Part shown: piece by piece, positions 32,689 through 41,195 of the stretch | Layout: each line of letters starts with the position of its first letter | How positions within the stretch are numbered: the first letter of the stretch is position 1 | Source: Salmonirosea aquatica | Lineage (GTDB): Bacteria > Bacteroidota > Bacteroidia > Cytophagales > Spirosomataceae | Length of the DNA: 64,000 bases | Assembly (NCBI RefSeq): GCF_009296315.1 | Contig: NZ_WHLY01000004.1 | Coordinates: 246,754-310,753 of the forward strand | Reading direction: 5' to 3' | Translations under genes and position numbers: made by a program | The notes under the pieces: generated by a model | Seen by the model: only the letters and a program-made list of their open reading frames with translations | What the model was told of the DNA's origin: nothing | The model's database searches: none

Positions 32689-33805
32689 ACGTCTTAGGCC
32701 GGTCTGTGACAGGTCCCAGTCCTACCACTGCGATGGAAGGGGCGGGCCTTTCGGATTTCTTAAAACCTGAGGCCGTAGCCATGAACTCCAGGGGTTCCAG
32801 CGGCTTTTCCCCCGTGTTTAGGAAATTTACGGGATCCACCTTTTTGCAGTACTCCATTTTGGCGGCGTAGTGGGGCGGGTTATCGTCGTCGTCAACTATT
32901 TTCTTGCTGGAAGCCACGACCAAGCCGGAACCACGCTGTCGACCCAGGAACTCAATCGACGATTCCTGAGGCGTGGGGTATTCCACCTTCGGGGTCATGT
33001 TGAAGAACGTCCAGGAACAGTGGTGCGGGGCAAGCAGCAGGTCCCATTCTATGCTCTCATCGTCCCTTTCGTCCAATAGCCGCTTGAAGCGGTTGTAATC
33101 CGCGTCACCGGCCAGAAAGGCGAGCGACGCCATTTGATCCGCGCCAACGCTGAACCTGAGCTGCATGATGACGCTGGTTTCATTCCGGTCCTGGCTGTCG
33201 GGTGTCGGTGTCTTGAACGGGCCGTGTACGAAAATGGAAAAATCAGTTTTTAGGATGCCGTTGATACGTGAGGTTGAACTACCGGGTTCCACGGTTACGG
33301 CATGCAAGTCCGGATCATCTACATTTTCCAGAAAATCGATCAGAACCAAACGATTGCCGACTTTTTGGGCCTGCGACGGATTACTGATGTAAAGGTTTTT
33401 TCTTCTTTGCGCCTCTTTTTTGAAATTCTTGGCTGCTTCAGAGAGCGGGCAGTCAAACCTGTTGAAGATCGTGTCGCTGAACCATAGCTCGTCAATAATG
33501 ACGGCCTTCCGTTCGACGGCTTTTGCATCGTACCGGTCCGGATCATCGCAAAAGAAAGTGTCCTTGAAGCCCACGCAGTGGTCCTGGTCGGGGTGGGTGA
33601 GGATGAAGGCATCGAGGTGGTGCCTGCCCCGGCCATCCTTGGGAAGGATAGCGAGAAGGTCCTTCTTCACGTCAAACTTGTCCTTGTTTTCTGCAGCGTC
33701 GTTGTCGATTTTACAATCGACCATCAAGTACTGATTGCCTGAAAGGGACGCCAGGGCAGTGTCACCGTTTCCTACGGGATAGAATTTTAATTTTTGTTTG
33801 TCCAT
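32669..33805 (-). CDS. ComEC-like MBL-fold metallohydrolase
   Basis: A 378-residue protein from ATG 33805 (MDKQKLKFYPVGNGDTAL); a TTG at 33829 would add eight residues. The metallo-beta-lactamase motif THPDQDH is near residues 70-76, with LAGDAD and LAPHHCS downstream as in ComEC-type MBL domains. No membrane helices, so a soluble hydrolase, perhaps of nucleic acid or a nucleotide. It is the first gene of the leftward operon and overlaps the E2-E1-JAB gene by 20 bp, implying a fixed stoichiometric partnership. Confidence 0.88.
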   Translation of the reverse strand: MDKQKLKFYPVGNGDTALASLSGNQYLMVDCKIDNDAAENKDKFDVKKDLLAILPKDGRGRHHLDAFILTHPDQDHCVGFKDTFFCDDPDRYDAKAVERKAVIIDELWFSDTIFNRFDCPLSEAAKNFKKEAQRRKNLYISNPSQAQKVGNRLVLIDFLENVDDPDLHAVTVEPGSSTSRINGILKTDFSIFVHGPFKTPTPDSQDRNETSVIMQLRFSVGADQMASLAFLAGDADYNRFKRLLDERDDESIEWDLLLAPHHCSWTFFNMTPKVEYPTPQESSIEFLGRQRGSGLVVASSKKIVDDDDNPPHYAAKMEYCKKVDPVNFLNTGEKPLEPLEFMATASGFKKSERPAPSIAVVGLGPVTDRPKTYGEVFR

Positions 33806-33872
33806 TTTTAAATCTAATTTGGTTTTCAATGAGAATCAAAGACTTTCCGGTTAGCGGGAAAGAGCTTTTAAG

Positions 33873-33893
33873 TTACTACGGAAACCGTGGTAA
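33873..33893. promoter_or_regulatory. Near-perfect palindrome in the divergent promoter region
   Basis: TTACTACGG, AAA, CCGTGGTAA with one mismatched pair. It is centred in the 121-bp gap between the leftward MBL operon and the rightward sigma-factor operon. This is the natural place for one regulator to control both operons. The sequence CTTTTGCGTATATAGG just to the right may be part of the rightward promoter. Confidence 0.55.
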
Positions 33894-33926
33894 CGCTTTT
33901 GCGTATATAGGCTAAGAACAGACTGA

Positions 33927-34589
33927 ATGGATTTAAGCGAACTGCAGGATGCCGCTACGGCCGAACTCATTGAATATATACAGGGCAGGGACATTTACTT
34001 TGAGGCGGCCGAGTGTGCTTTCAAGAATTTCTTTTTCAGGTTCGAGGGAGAGCTTACGAAAAAATGCCGCGTCGTGGTGAGGCACTGGGGGTATGACGAG
34101 ATGGAGGGGGACGTGCTGTCTGAGCAAACGCTCGAAAAATTCTGGCTGAAACCACAGGGCTTTGATGCTGGAAAATGTAAAGTAAAGGATTTCGACACCT
34201 GCGTCCTGCTGTACCTACTCGCGATTGCCCGAAACCTGCTGAATGACCGGCACCGGGAGGCCCTGAGACACCCCGACCCTTATTCCGGCAGTGAGGACAT
34301 CGTGGTGGACTTCCCAGATCTGGAGGAATCCGAACTGCCGCCAGAAAAGCTTAGAAGTATACGAGCCAAGTATGATCTGATCATAAAGGCCCTGGACAGG
34401 CTGTCCTACAAGCACCGCGTCATCTACCTCACTTACAAATCGCATGAGAAGTTGGGAATGAACCTACCCCGCCATGTTCTCAGGAGATTACGGGAGGAGC
34501 TTGATCTGGCACAAGGCACGATCCGGGTATACAAGAAAGAGGCGTATGAAACAGTGGAGCAAATATTAGATATCTATGGCAAAAAATAA
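33927..34589 (+). CDS. ECF-like RNA polymerase sigma factor
   Basis: A 220-residue protein. A sigma region 2-like helix is seen in LLYLLAIARNLLNDRHREAL near residues 93-112, and a region 4-like part in ALDRLSYKHRVIYLTYKS near 152 and LDLAQGTIRVYKKEAYETVE near 192-211. The N-terminus is longer than usual. It overlaps the next gene by 14 bp. Divergent placement opposite the MBL/E2-E1-JAB operon suggests it drives that operon. It may be a diverged sigma used only within this island. The DNA-recognition helix is recognisable but not close to any family I can name. Confidence 0.78.
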   Translation: MDLSELQDAATAELIEYIQGRDIYFEAAECAFKNFFFRFEGELTKKCRVVVRHWGYDEMEGDVLSEQTLEKFWLKPQGFDAGKCKVKDFDTCVLLYLLAIARNLLNDRHREALRHPDPYSGSEDIVVDFPDLEESELPPEKLRSIRAKYDLIIKALDRLSYKHRVIYLTYKSHEKLGMNLPRHVLRRLREELDLAQGTIRVYKKEAYETVEQILDIYGKK

Positions 34590-34923
34590 TGTGTTTCCAG
34601 ACTCCGAAAGCCTGACCGAATGGATGGCCTCCACGGGCTTCCTTTTCCCCCGTAGCGTTGACGAGCTTGACCGCTTCAACAGGCTTCACGGAAAAGCAAT
34701 CTCGGGAGACGACAGGAGATCCACAGTGTCCCTTGAGAGGATTTGTTCCGGAAAAGCAAGGCCGTTTCCGGTGGAAAGGCGTGCAATGGAAGATGAGGAG
34801 AAAAGGGCGATAGAACAGTACCGGATGGCCGCACGCAAGGGAGGGGACTTGCCCGAGCACATATTGAATAAGATGTTGAATAACCAAAAGAGCGGTGAAT
34901 CCCCACAGGAAGAAAAAAATTAG
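34576..34923 (+). CDS. Small charged protein between sigma factor and IrrE protease
   Basis: A 115-residue protein (MAKNNVFPDSESLTEWMAST) with a central basic loop (GDDRRSTVSLERICSGKARP) and a charged helical C-terminus. It has no recognised domain. It overlaps the sigma gene by 14 bp and the protease gene by 29 bp, so all three are translated as a unit. In other ImmA/IrrE modules the neighbour is the cleaved repressor. By analogy this may be an anti-sigma or adaptor cleaved by the protease; that is inference. Confidence 0.7.
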   Translation: MAKNNVFPDSESLTEWMASTGFLFPRSVDELDRFNRLHGKAISGDDRRSTVSLERICSGKARPFPVERRAMEDEEKRAIEQYRMAARKGGDLPEHILNKMLNNQKSGESPQEEKN

Positions 34924-35698
34924 TGACCTGGCTGATTTCATGTCCTGGGGCTTCTCCCGGGGCGGCGTGACGGACTTGGCCGGGATCGCGGATGACGAGT
35001 CGTTGCCGATCCATTTGGACCATTATGAAGACTGCTTCGACGGGATGCTGTTTCACGACGGCTGGGACTATCACATCCACTTGAATATGGACAGGGGGAA
35101 CACGCTGACTTCCAAAAGGGGCAGGTTCACCCTGGCGCATGAACTGGGCCACTACTTCATAGAGGAACACCGCATTGGCCTCAAGTACGGCCTCCTAACC
35201 CCCCACCCGTCCTTCAACGACTACGGACATGTGGAACGGATTGAGCTCGAAGCGGATTACTTTGCCGGCTGCCTGCTCATGCCTTACAATGGTTACCGGA
35301 CTTTTTGTGCGAAAAAACCGTTTTCCATCGACCTGCTCCACGAGGTTTCCGAACACTTTCAGGTTAGCGTGATGGCTTGCCTGCTACGGTTCATTGAAGC
35401 CGGAACCAGGGAAATCCTGGTGGTGGTTTCACAAGACAAAACGGTGAAGAGGTTCTCCAAGTCTACGGATTTCCCCGGTTTCCCCTTTCGTTTCAAACTG
35501 GGTGGCAGGCTTCCCTTGAATACCCTGGCCGAGACATATTCGACCAACCTGAGAAACTTGTCAAACTCTGAAATCGAGTTATCCGACCCGCAGGCTTGGT
35601 TTCATGTGAATGACGGCAGGAGTTACAACACTATGTACGAGCAGTGCTACTATGCCAAAACAAGTCGCCAGGTCGTCACATTGATCTGGTTTGAATAG
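34895..35698 (+). CDS. ImmA/IrrE-family metalloprotease
   Basis: A 267-residue protein with the zinc-protease motif HELGH near residues 87-91 and the third ligand region ELEADYFAGCLLMP near 115-128. It starts at GTG 34895, overlapping the previous gene by 29 bp; this start keeps the N-terminal helix that precedes the family core (FDGMLFHDGWDYHIHL). ImmA/IrrE proteases cleave a repressor after DNA damage or element-specific signals. The C-terminal 120 residues are a separate domain with no recognised function and may be the sensor. Confidence 0.88.
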   Translation: MNPHRKKKISDLADFMSWGFSRGGVTDLAGIADDESLPIHLDHYEDCFDGMLFHDGWDYHIHLNMDRGNTLTSKRGRFTLAHELGHYFIEEHRIGLKYGLLTPHPSFNDYGHVERIELEADYFAGCLLMPYNGYRTFCAKKPFSIDLLHEVSEHFQVSVMACLLRFIEAGTREILVVVSQDKTVKRFSKSTDFPGFPFRFKLGGRLPLNTLAETYSTNLRNLSNSEIELSDPQAWFHVNDGRSYNTMYEQCYYAKTSRQVVTLIWFE

Positions 35699-35850
35699 TC
35701 TCTGTTAAACAGCATTTATCCCGGACTTGTGGAAATTAGTGATCTGCTGGGAGGGGCAGAGGCAAAGAAAGCCTGGGGAATTGAGCGGGACTAGATACAA
35801 TGGCCTATCTTTGGCTGTTCCATTACAAAGCACCAACGGTAACCTAACCC

Positions 35851-36108
35851 ATGTCCGACTGCCAAAAGGAAAACCCCGAACAACAATTCTGGAACTTCGT
35901 CAATATCCAGCGCTGCAAGATTGGGGCCAACGAGCTGCGCGACCATATTCTTGAATCCATATCTAACAAGTACCTCTCGGAGCAGACGCTCCTTTATACT
36001 AATGACATTCTGAAAGAGGGCGGCCTCGATTACATAAGGGTCCCTGGAGACCCCGACCGGGTTATTGCAGGCCATTGTCAGAAACTGGGCATTAAGTCCC
36101 CATTCTGA
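35851..36108 (+). CDS. Unknown 85-residue protein
   Basis: A small protein (MSDCQKENPEQQFWNFVNIQ) with a helical middle and a C-terminal segment DPDRVIAGHCQKLGI. It is not recognised. Its stop is 1 bp before the ATG of the AlbA_2 gene, so the two are probably co-translated. It is separated from the IrrE gene by 152 bp. Confidence 0.5.
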   Translation: MSDCQKENPEQQFWNFVNIQRCKIGANELRDHILESISNKYLSEQTLLYTNDILKEGGLDYIRVPGDPDRVIAGHCQKLGIKSPF

Positions 36109-36109
36109 C

Positions 36110-37651
36110 ATGGAGCAGGAAAGCCAAACCATCGAATGGAAGGAATCCTGGCGTGACGAGTACCTGGGCTGGATCTGTGGCTATGCCAACGCCAAGGGCG
36201 GCACGCTGTTCATCGGCAAAGACGACACCGGCCGGGTGGTGGGCGTGGTTAAAGCCAAAAAGTTGCTGGAGGACCTTCCCAACAAGATTCGAGACGTACT
36301 GGGAATCATGGCCGACGTGGAACTGCGTTCCGAAAACGGACTGGACTACATCGCCGTGATCGTGGAACCCTACCCGTACCCGGTCAACTACCGGGGCGAG
36401 TACCACTACCGCACTGGCAGCACCAAGCAGGTGCTCAAAGGCACCTCCCTCAACAAGTTTTTGCTTAATAAATCGGGTTTGAAGTGGGATACCCTGCCGG
36501 TGCCCGGTGTCCCGATAGACGATCTCGATCACGTTGCTTTCAAATTGTTCCGAGACTCCGCCGCCCGCGCGAAGCGGCTGGATGAGAGGGAACTGGCCGT
36601 GAGCAACGAGGAACTTTTGGACGCCCTGCACCTCTTCGACAGAGACCAGCTTAAGCGTGCCGCCGTTTTGCTTTTTCATTCCAAACCAGAACGATTCGTG
36701 ACGGGTGCTTATGTCAAGATTGGCTTTTTTGGAGAATCGGCTACGGATTTGAAGTTTCAGGACGAGGTAAAAGGCTCGCTGCTGCGACAGGTGGAGGGAA
36801 CGATGGATTTGCTGACGACCAAGTACATGCAGGCGGCCATTCGCTACGAGGGCATCCAGCGGGTGGAGGAGTACCCTTATCCCGTAAAGGCCCTGCGCGA
36901 GGCCGTGGTGAACGCCATCGCCCACAAGGATTACAGCAGCGGCAACCCGGTTCAGATTCGCGTCTTTCCAGCCAGACTGGAAATTTACAATCAGGGTCAC
37001 ATACCCGTCGAATGGTCTTTGGAGAAATTTCTGGGCAAGCACCCCTCACAGCCCGCCAATCCCGATATTGCCAATACCTTTTTCCGCGCTGGTTTTATCG
37101 AGCAGTGGGGGAGGGGGATTCAGCTGATCCTGACGGAATGCGAAGCGCATGGCATTCCCCGCCCTTCGTTCAACATCCATTTTGACGGGCTGGAAATTCG
37201 GTTCAAAGACAAAAGCGAAGTGTCGCCTGGTGTAATTTCCAAGTTGTTTGACATCATCAGCGACCCGGTGAGGGTAAAGAAGTTTTTTGACGAAATGGAA
37301 AGATACGCTGTCCATAGAAAGGAGTTTGAAAAAATCGGTGAAGGTGAAATACCCGAATTGACAAGCATGGCCAGAAACCTCGAACCCAAGTCTTTAAAAA
37401 TCATTACCGTATTAGGCAATGATGTCCCTATGAGACGTAACGAAATCATGGAGGGTGTTGAACTAACTAATCAGACCAAGAACGTTAAGCGCTACCTTGA
37501 TCCGCTTCTGAACGAGGGGATAGTGGTACCCACCGTTTCTGATCGACCGCAAAGCCGCCTGCAAAAATACATCCTGTCGGATACGGGAAAAAAACTGGCA
37601 CTGCTATTGACTGAAGCCCTGATTGACATGAATTCCAGACTTGGTCACTGA
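36110..37651 (+). CDS. AlbA_2/Schlafen-type ATP-binding transcriptional regulator
   Basis: A 513-residue protein from ATG 36110 (MEQESQTIEWKESWRDEYLG); the longer frame to TTG 36065 is not needed. The N-terminal AlbA_2 domain has TIEWKES and ANAKGGTLFIGKDDTGRVVG. A GHKL-like ATP-binding region contains ALREAVVNAIAHKDYSSGNP near residue 263. The C-terminus is winged-helix-like (GNDVPMRRNEIMEGVELTNQ). Proteins of this type (COG2865) are common beside defence loci, but their roles vary. It may be a fourth member of the rightward operon or independent. Confidence 0.85.
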   Translation: MEQESQTIEWKESWRDEYLGWICGYANAKGGTLFIGKDDTGRVVGVVKAKKLLEDLPNKIRDVLGIMADVELRSENGLDYIAVIVEPYPYPVNYRGEYHYRTGSTKQVLKGTSLNKFLLNKSGLKWDTLPVPGVPIDDLDHVAFKLFRDSAARAKRLDERELAVSNEELLDALHLFDRDQLKRAAVLLFHSKPERFVTGAYVKIGFFGESATDLKFQDEVKGSLLRQVEGTMDLLTTKYMQAAIRYEGIQRVEEYPYPVKALREAVVNAIAHKDYSSGNPVQIRVFPARLEIYNQGHIPVEWSLEKFLGKHPSQPANPDIANTFFRAGFIEQWGRGIQLILTECEAHGIPRPSFNIHFDGLEIRFKDKSEVSPGVISKLFDIISDPVRVKKFFDEMERYAVHRKEFEKIGEGEIPELTSMARNLEPKSLKIITVLGNDVPMRRNEIMEGVELTNQTKNVKRYLDPLLNEGIVVPTVSDRPQSRLQKYILSDTGKKLALLLTEALIDMNSRLGH

Positions 37652-37727
37652 CTTAGTTACTAATTAGTTGGTGAAATGTAAAATCTCTCCATATCAACAG
37701 CTTATCTTAGTTACTGACTTAGTTACT
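37647..37727. repeat. Short direct repeats after the AlbA_2 gene
   Basis: ACTGACTTAGTTACT at 37647-37661 and again at 37713-37727, with a further CTTAGTTACT at 37706-37715. The first copy spans the stop codon. This looks like a local duplication of the gene end, not an array. Confidence 0.55.
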
Positions 37728-38221
37728 GAGTAGTGTCGAACACAAAAAACCAGACCCACATAAAATGAAAGGGGCAAAGTAGAACCCGAGCTTCGCTTAC
37801 CTGAGATTCAGGAAGACTGAAGAAAAAAGATTAGGTGAATTATTTTCGAATAGTAGGAGGAATGAATCCACACCAACTTATTCGGTTTCTCAGAATAAGG
37901 GACTAATCCCAAGAAAAACTTGGATAGGGATATACAAAAAGGTGCAGAATCAGATAATAGCCCAAAGGCAGAGCCAAATGCGATGGTGGCAGGGGCTGCT
38001 TGTCCGGATGATCGGGATAACGCAGGTCTTCGGACAGACAAAGTCCTTTTCCAGAACGGCGTCCAGTCTGTGCGACGGTCGTTTAACGCAGGGGGAAGAG
38101 TTACCTGAATAGTTCGTTCAAAAAGAGGATGAAAGCCCAATGTTACCTATTTATTAGGCCGCCGTTTGGCATTATAAGAAGTTTTGATGACATTTATCGT
38201 AGCATTAACCCGCGTGTAGAG
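37652..38221. other. Non-coding gap before the Hxs cluster
   Basis: About 570 bp with no supported gene. It holds the direct repeats above and probably the promoter of the hxs operon, though no TTG-N19-TAnnTTTG match stands out. Confidence 0.4.
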
Positions 38222-38923
38222 ATGAGTACAAAGCTGGAAGAACTGTTAAGAGGAATTTTTCTAAGCTCCCTGGCAGGCATCATGTCCCAAAACCCCACTT
38301 CGGCCGAAGCGCCAATTTCCATTGATGAGGACGGGGAGGGACCCTCCACTAACCGGGAGACCCTGTTTCCAGCCAGGAAGTTTTCGGAAAGACCTAAGCT
38401 TACCAAGCCATTCATTCTTAAAAGGTTCGATGAGCTGGTGCCTTTGAATCTATCCCACAGGAGTCACCGCTCGCACAGCTCCCACCGCTCGCACTATTCC
38501 AGTAGCAGCAGCTCGACCAGCAGCAGCTCTTCGTCCAGATCCAGTCAAGGCTCTTCCAGGTCCACTTCCTCCGGGCCAAGCTCTCCGGTCGGTTCCGGTT
38601 CTTCATCGCAGGTGAATTCCTCCGCCCTGAACCAATTGCTACAGCCCCAGCCGCCGGGTTTGACGGCGGCGGCGCCCCGGGTGTTCAGTCTGGGGGACAG
38701 GATCCTCAGACTGGGCATGACGGGAATGGATGTGACCGAACTGGTCAATATCCTGCTTCAAAAGGGCTACCTCGAATCCTCCGACGGCCAGTCCTACACG
38801 CAGGAGCTCCAGTATTCTACCGTCATACAGCAAGCCGTGCAACAGTTCCAGAAAGACAATGGTCTGGAGCCGGACGGTTCGGTAGGGCCGCAAACCGTTT
38901 CCTTGCTGAAGTCAAATCCCTGA
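38222..38923 (+). CDS. hxsA: His-Xaa-Ser repeat peptide precursor HxsA
   Basis: A 233-residue protein from ATG 38222 (MSTKLEELLRGIFLSSLAG); an in-frame ATG at 38129 would add 31 residues. The middle holds five His-Xaa-Ser units (HRSHRSHSSHRSHYS) followed by a long serine-rich stretch. The C-terminus is a peptidoglycan-binding-like domain (GDRILRLGMTGMDVTELVN then FQKDNGLEPDGSVGPQTV). This is the predicted substrate of the paired radical-SAM enzymes of the Hxs system. The modification on the His-Xaa-Ser repeats is, as far as I know, not established. Confidence 0.85.
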   Translation: MSTKLEELLRGIFLSSLAGIMSQNPTSAEAPISIDEDGEGPSTNRETLFPARKFSERPKLTKPFILKRFDELVPLNLSHRSHRSHSSHRSHYSSSSSSTSSSSSSRSSQGSSRSTSSGPSSPVGSGSSSQVNSSALNQLLQPQPPGLTAAAPRVFSLGDRILRLGMTGMDVTELVNILLQKGYLESSDGQSYTQELQYSTVIQQAVQQFQKDNGLEPDGSVGPQTVSLLKSNP

Positions 38924-38927
38924 TTTG

Positions 38928-39314
38928 ATGGAAATAATCGCAAACTCAGGGGAGTTGCTGCAATTCTCTGTTCAGTCCGAGATATACGCTGAAGCGGTAC
39001 TTTTCAAAAGCCTGTACTGGCTGACTTCCCGGGCCGGGTTCGAAGTGTCCATACCACACACGGAATTATTCCTGGTATCAGTCAAACCCCTGGGTGAAAA
39101 ATTTTCCAACGAAGAAAGGGAGGACATCCTGGCCAAAATCCGCACCAACCTGGTAGACTTCAAAGTACGCGATATTATCAACCAGGAAACGACGCTGGTC
39201 AGGAGTATGATCTTAGCCAAGGCTTTCGCCCATGCGGACCTGCCGGAAGTAAGACAAGAACACCCAGATAGTCATCCCCCAGAGCAGAAGTTGAGTAAAC
39301 CGCCTTATGACTGA
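38928..39314 (+). CDS. hxsD: His-Xaa-Ser system protein HxsD
   Basis: A 128-residue protein from ATG 38928; TTG 38925 is one codon upstream. EIYAEAVLFKSLYWLTSRAG and the LVDFKVRD-type segment near residue 75, followed by TTLVRSMILAKAFAHAD, match the HxsD family pattern. It lies 4 bp after hxsA and overlaps hxsB by 8 bp. Probably a peptide-recognition or scaffold partner; the function is unknown. Confidence 0.82.
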   Translation: MEIIANSGELLQFSVQSEIYAEAVLFKSLYWLTSRAGFEVSIPHTELFLVSVKPLGEKFSNEEREDILAKIRTNLVDFKVRDIINQETTLVRSMILAKAFAHADLPEVRQEHPDSHPPEQKLSKPPYD

Positions 39315-40803
39315 TAAGCCTGTTTCAAGGAAATTTCTCGGGGAACCTTATTTTGGCACCCCACTAGGTACAGACTACCACCTTCTTCCCTTCCGTTTTC
39401 ACGCCATCGGCGATACGCGGGAGGTGCTGGTAAACGAAACGGGCGACCATCTGTTGGTACCCCGCGGAACTGCGGGGAGGATTGTACGTCGGGAGATAGA
39501 TGAGTCAGAGAGCCTCTACGAGGATCTAACCGCTAATTTCTTTATCAGCGCAACGCCCGTACCGGAACTTCTGGATGTCATTTCAACCCGTTACATTACC
39601 AAGAAGGGTTTCCTGGAAAGCGGCACCTCATTACATATTTTCGTCATTACCCTCAGGTGCAACCATTCCTGCCACTATTGTCAGGTTTCCCGGGTGACCC
39701 AAAACCAAGATAAATTCGACATTTCCACCGAAGACATAAAAGCGGGGATCGTGCACATGCTGGCCTCTCCTTCGGACGAAATCACCATGGAGTTCCAGGG
39801 GGGAGAACCCCTTCTGGCCTTCGAAAAGGTCAGGTACGCGGTGGAAACCACGGTAGAGTTGAACCAGGCAACCCGTAAGCGCATAAGCTTCGTGCTATGC
39901 ACCAACCTGACGGTACTAAGTGATGAAATCCTGCTTTTTTGCCAGGAGCACGCGATCCTGATTTCTACCTCATTGGACGGCCCCGAGTTCGTTCACAACC
40001 CGAACCGGGCCAAATCCGGTGCGGCGAGCTACGACCTGGTGATTGAGGGAATCAACCGTGCCCGTGAGGCGCTGGGACACGACCGGGTTTCTGCCCTGAT
40101 GACGACCACCGCGCTGAGCCTGCAATACCCCCGAGAAATTATCGATGTGTACGTCGAGCAGGGTTTTCAGGGCATTTTCCTCAGACCCATCAGCCCGTAC
40201 GGCTTCGCCGTCAAGAATCAAAAGAAGAACGCCTACGAGACGGAGCGCTTCCTAGACTTCTACAAAACAGGACTGCAACACATTTTGAGCCTTAACGCGG
40301 GCGGAACCTATTTTAAGGAGGACTATACCTCCCTCATCCTGCAAAAAGTGCTTACCCCCTTCGGCACTCACTATGTCGACTTACAATCTCCGACCGGTCT
40401 TGTCAACAGCGTCGTCGTCTTCAACTACGACGGGTTTGTCTATGCATCCGACGAGGCGCGGATGCTGGCGGAAAGGAAAGACTACACCTTTCGGCTGGGC
40501 CACGTCAGCCAGCCGTATGCGGAGTTGTTTAGCAGCCAAAAGGCGGTGAACCTCGTGAACAGCGGAATTGCGGAGAGCCTGGCGGGTTGTAGCGATTGTG
40601 CCTTCCTGCCTTACTGCGGAGCCGACCCCGTCCTTCACCATGCCACCCAGCAGGACATGGAGGGCAACCGGGCCTTTTCCATTTTTTGCAAGAAAAACAT
40701 GGAAATGATCCGTCACCTATTTGAATTGTTGGATTCGGGAGACAGTGCCCAGGAAGCGATTCTCAGGACTTGGACGCATCAAAAACCCGTTACGGCATGG
40801 TGA
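39307..40803 (+). CDS. hxsB: Radical SAM maturase HxsB
   Basis: A 498-residue radical SAM enzyme. The iron-sulfur motif CNHSCHYC is near residues 118-125; a C-terminal SPASM/twitch-like cysteine cluster reads AGCSDCAFLPYC near 425-437. It should generate a 5'-deoxyadenosyl radical to modify HxsA. It overlaps hxsD by 8 bp and hxsC by 7 bp (ATGGTGA), consistent with a tightly coupled operon. Confidence 0.9.
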   Translation: MTDKPVSRKFLGEPYFGTPLGTDYHLLPFRFHAIGDTREVLVNETGDHLLVPRGTAGRIVRREIDESESLYEDLTANFFISATPVPELLDVISTRYITKKGFLESGTSLHIFVITLRCNHSCHYCQVSRVTQNQDKFDISTEDIKAGIVHMLASPSDEITMEFQGGEPLLAFEKVRYAVETTVELNQATRKRISFVLCTNLTVLSDEILLFCQEHAILISTSLDGPEFVHNPNRAKSGAASYDLVIEGINRAREALGHDRVSALMTTTALSLQYPREIIDVYVEQGFQGIFLRPISPYGFAVKNQKKNAYETERFLDFYKTGLQHILSLNAGGTYFKEDYTSLILQKVLTPFGTHYVDLQSPTGLVNSVVVFNYDGFVYASDEARMLAERKDYTFRLGHVSQPYAELFSSQKAVNLVNSGIAESLAGCSDCAFLPYCGADPVLHHATQQDMEGNRAFSIFCKKNMEMIRHLFELLDSGDSAQEAILRTWTHQKPVTAW

Positions 40804-41195
40804 GGCTGGTTGTAAAAGGGAAGCCATTGAACCTATCACATGATGTGGTGGGCCGGGTAGTTTTAGGGGAAGATGGACCATCTACCATAAGACTGGTGGG
40901 CAGGGCAGGGATGAATGGCGCGCTGGACGCGGTTCACCAGGCATGGCTTACCACGGCTGAAACCCCGGAGACCTTTTTACCCACTGTCCACTCACTGGAT
41001 TGTATCGGGCATCTCGAAGCGGCAGATATCGTCCTGATCAATCGCAACGGTCTAGTCCGTACTGTTTTTAGAACAGCCTCACCAGACAACACCCTTTTCA
41101 CGACCGATCAGTGCAACAGCAATTGTCTGATGTGTTCACAACCCCCCGGGATGTCGACGACATCAGGTATCATTATGAGATCAATTGCCAGGTGA
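40797..41195 (+). CDS. hxsC: Radical SAM maturase HxsC, N-terminal part (frameshifted)
   Basis: Starts at ATG 40797 overlapping the hxsB stop. It contains the radical-SAM motif in TDQCNSNCLMCSQPP (CxxxCxxC) near residues 103-117. The frame breaks in the six-C run at about 41143-41148: a seventh C would give SQPPRDVDDIRYHYE and join it to the 41111-41929 frame. The combined protein would be about 378 residues, as expected for HxsC. Residues after SQPP in this frame are spurious. Confidence 0.82.
   Translation: MVRLVVKGKPLNLSHDVVGRVVLGEDGPSTIRLVGRAGMNGALDAVHQAWLTTAETPETFLPTVHSLDCIGHLEAADIVLINRNGLVRTVFRTASPDNTLFTTDQCNSNCLMCSQPPGMSTTSGIIMRSIAR

Noticed and set aside
35727..35954. 75-codon plus-strand frame after the IrrE gene
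   Set aside because: Overlaps the better-supported 85-residue gene in another frame and has no recognisable features.
36092..37042. 316-codon open frame on the minus strand
   Set aside because: Antisense to the AlbA_2 regulator, with no recognisable domain.
37647..37727. Possible repeat array (CRISPR-like)
   Set aside because: Only two 15-bp copies plus a partial, irregularly spaced, with no palindromic repeat, spacers or cas genes.
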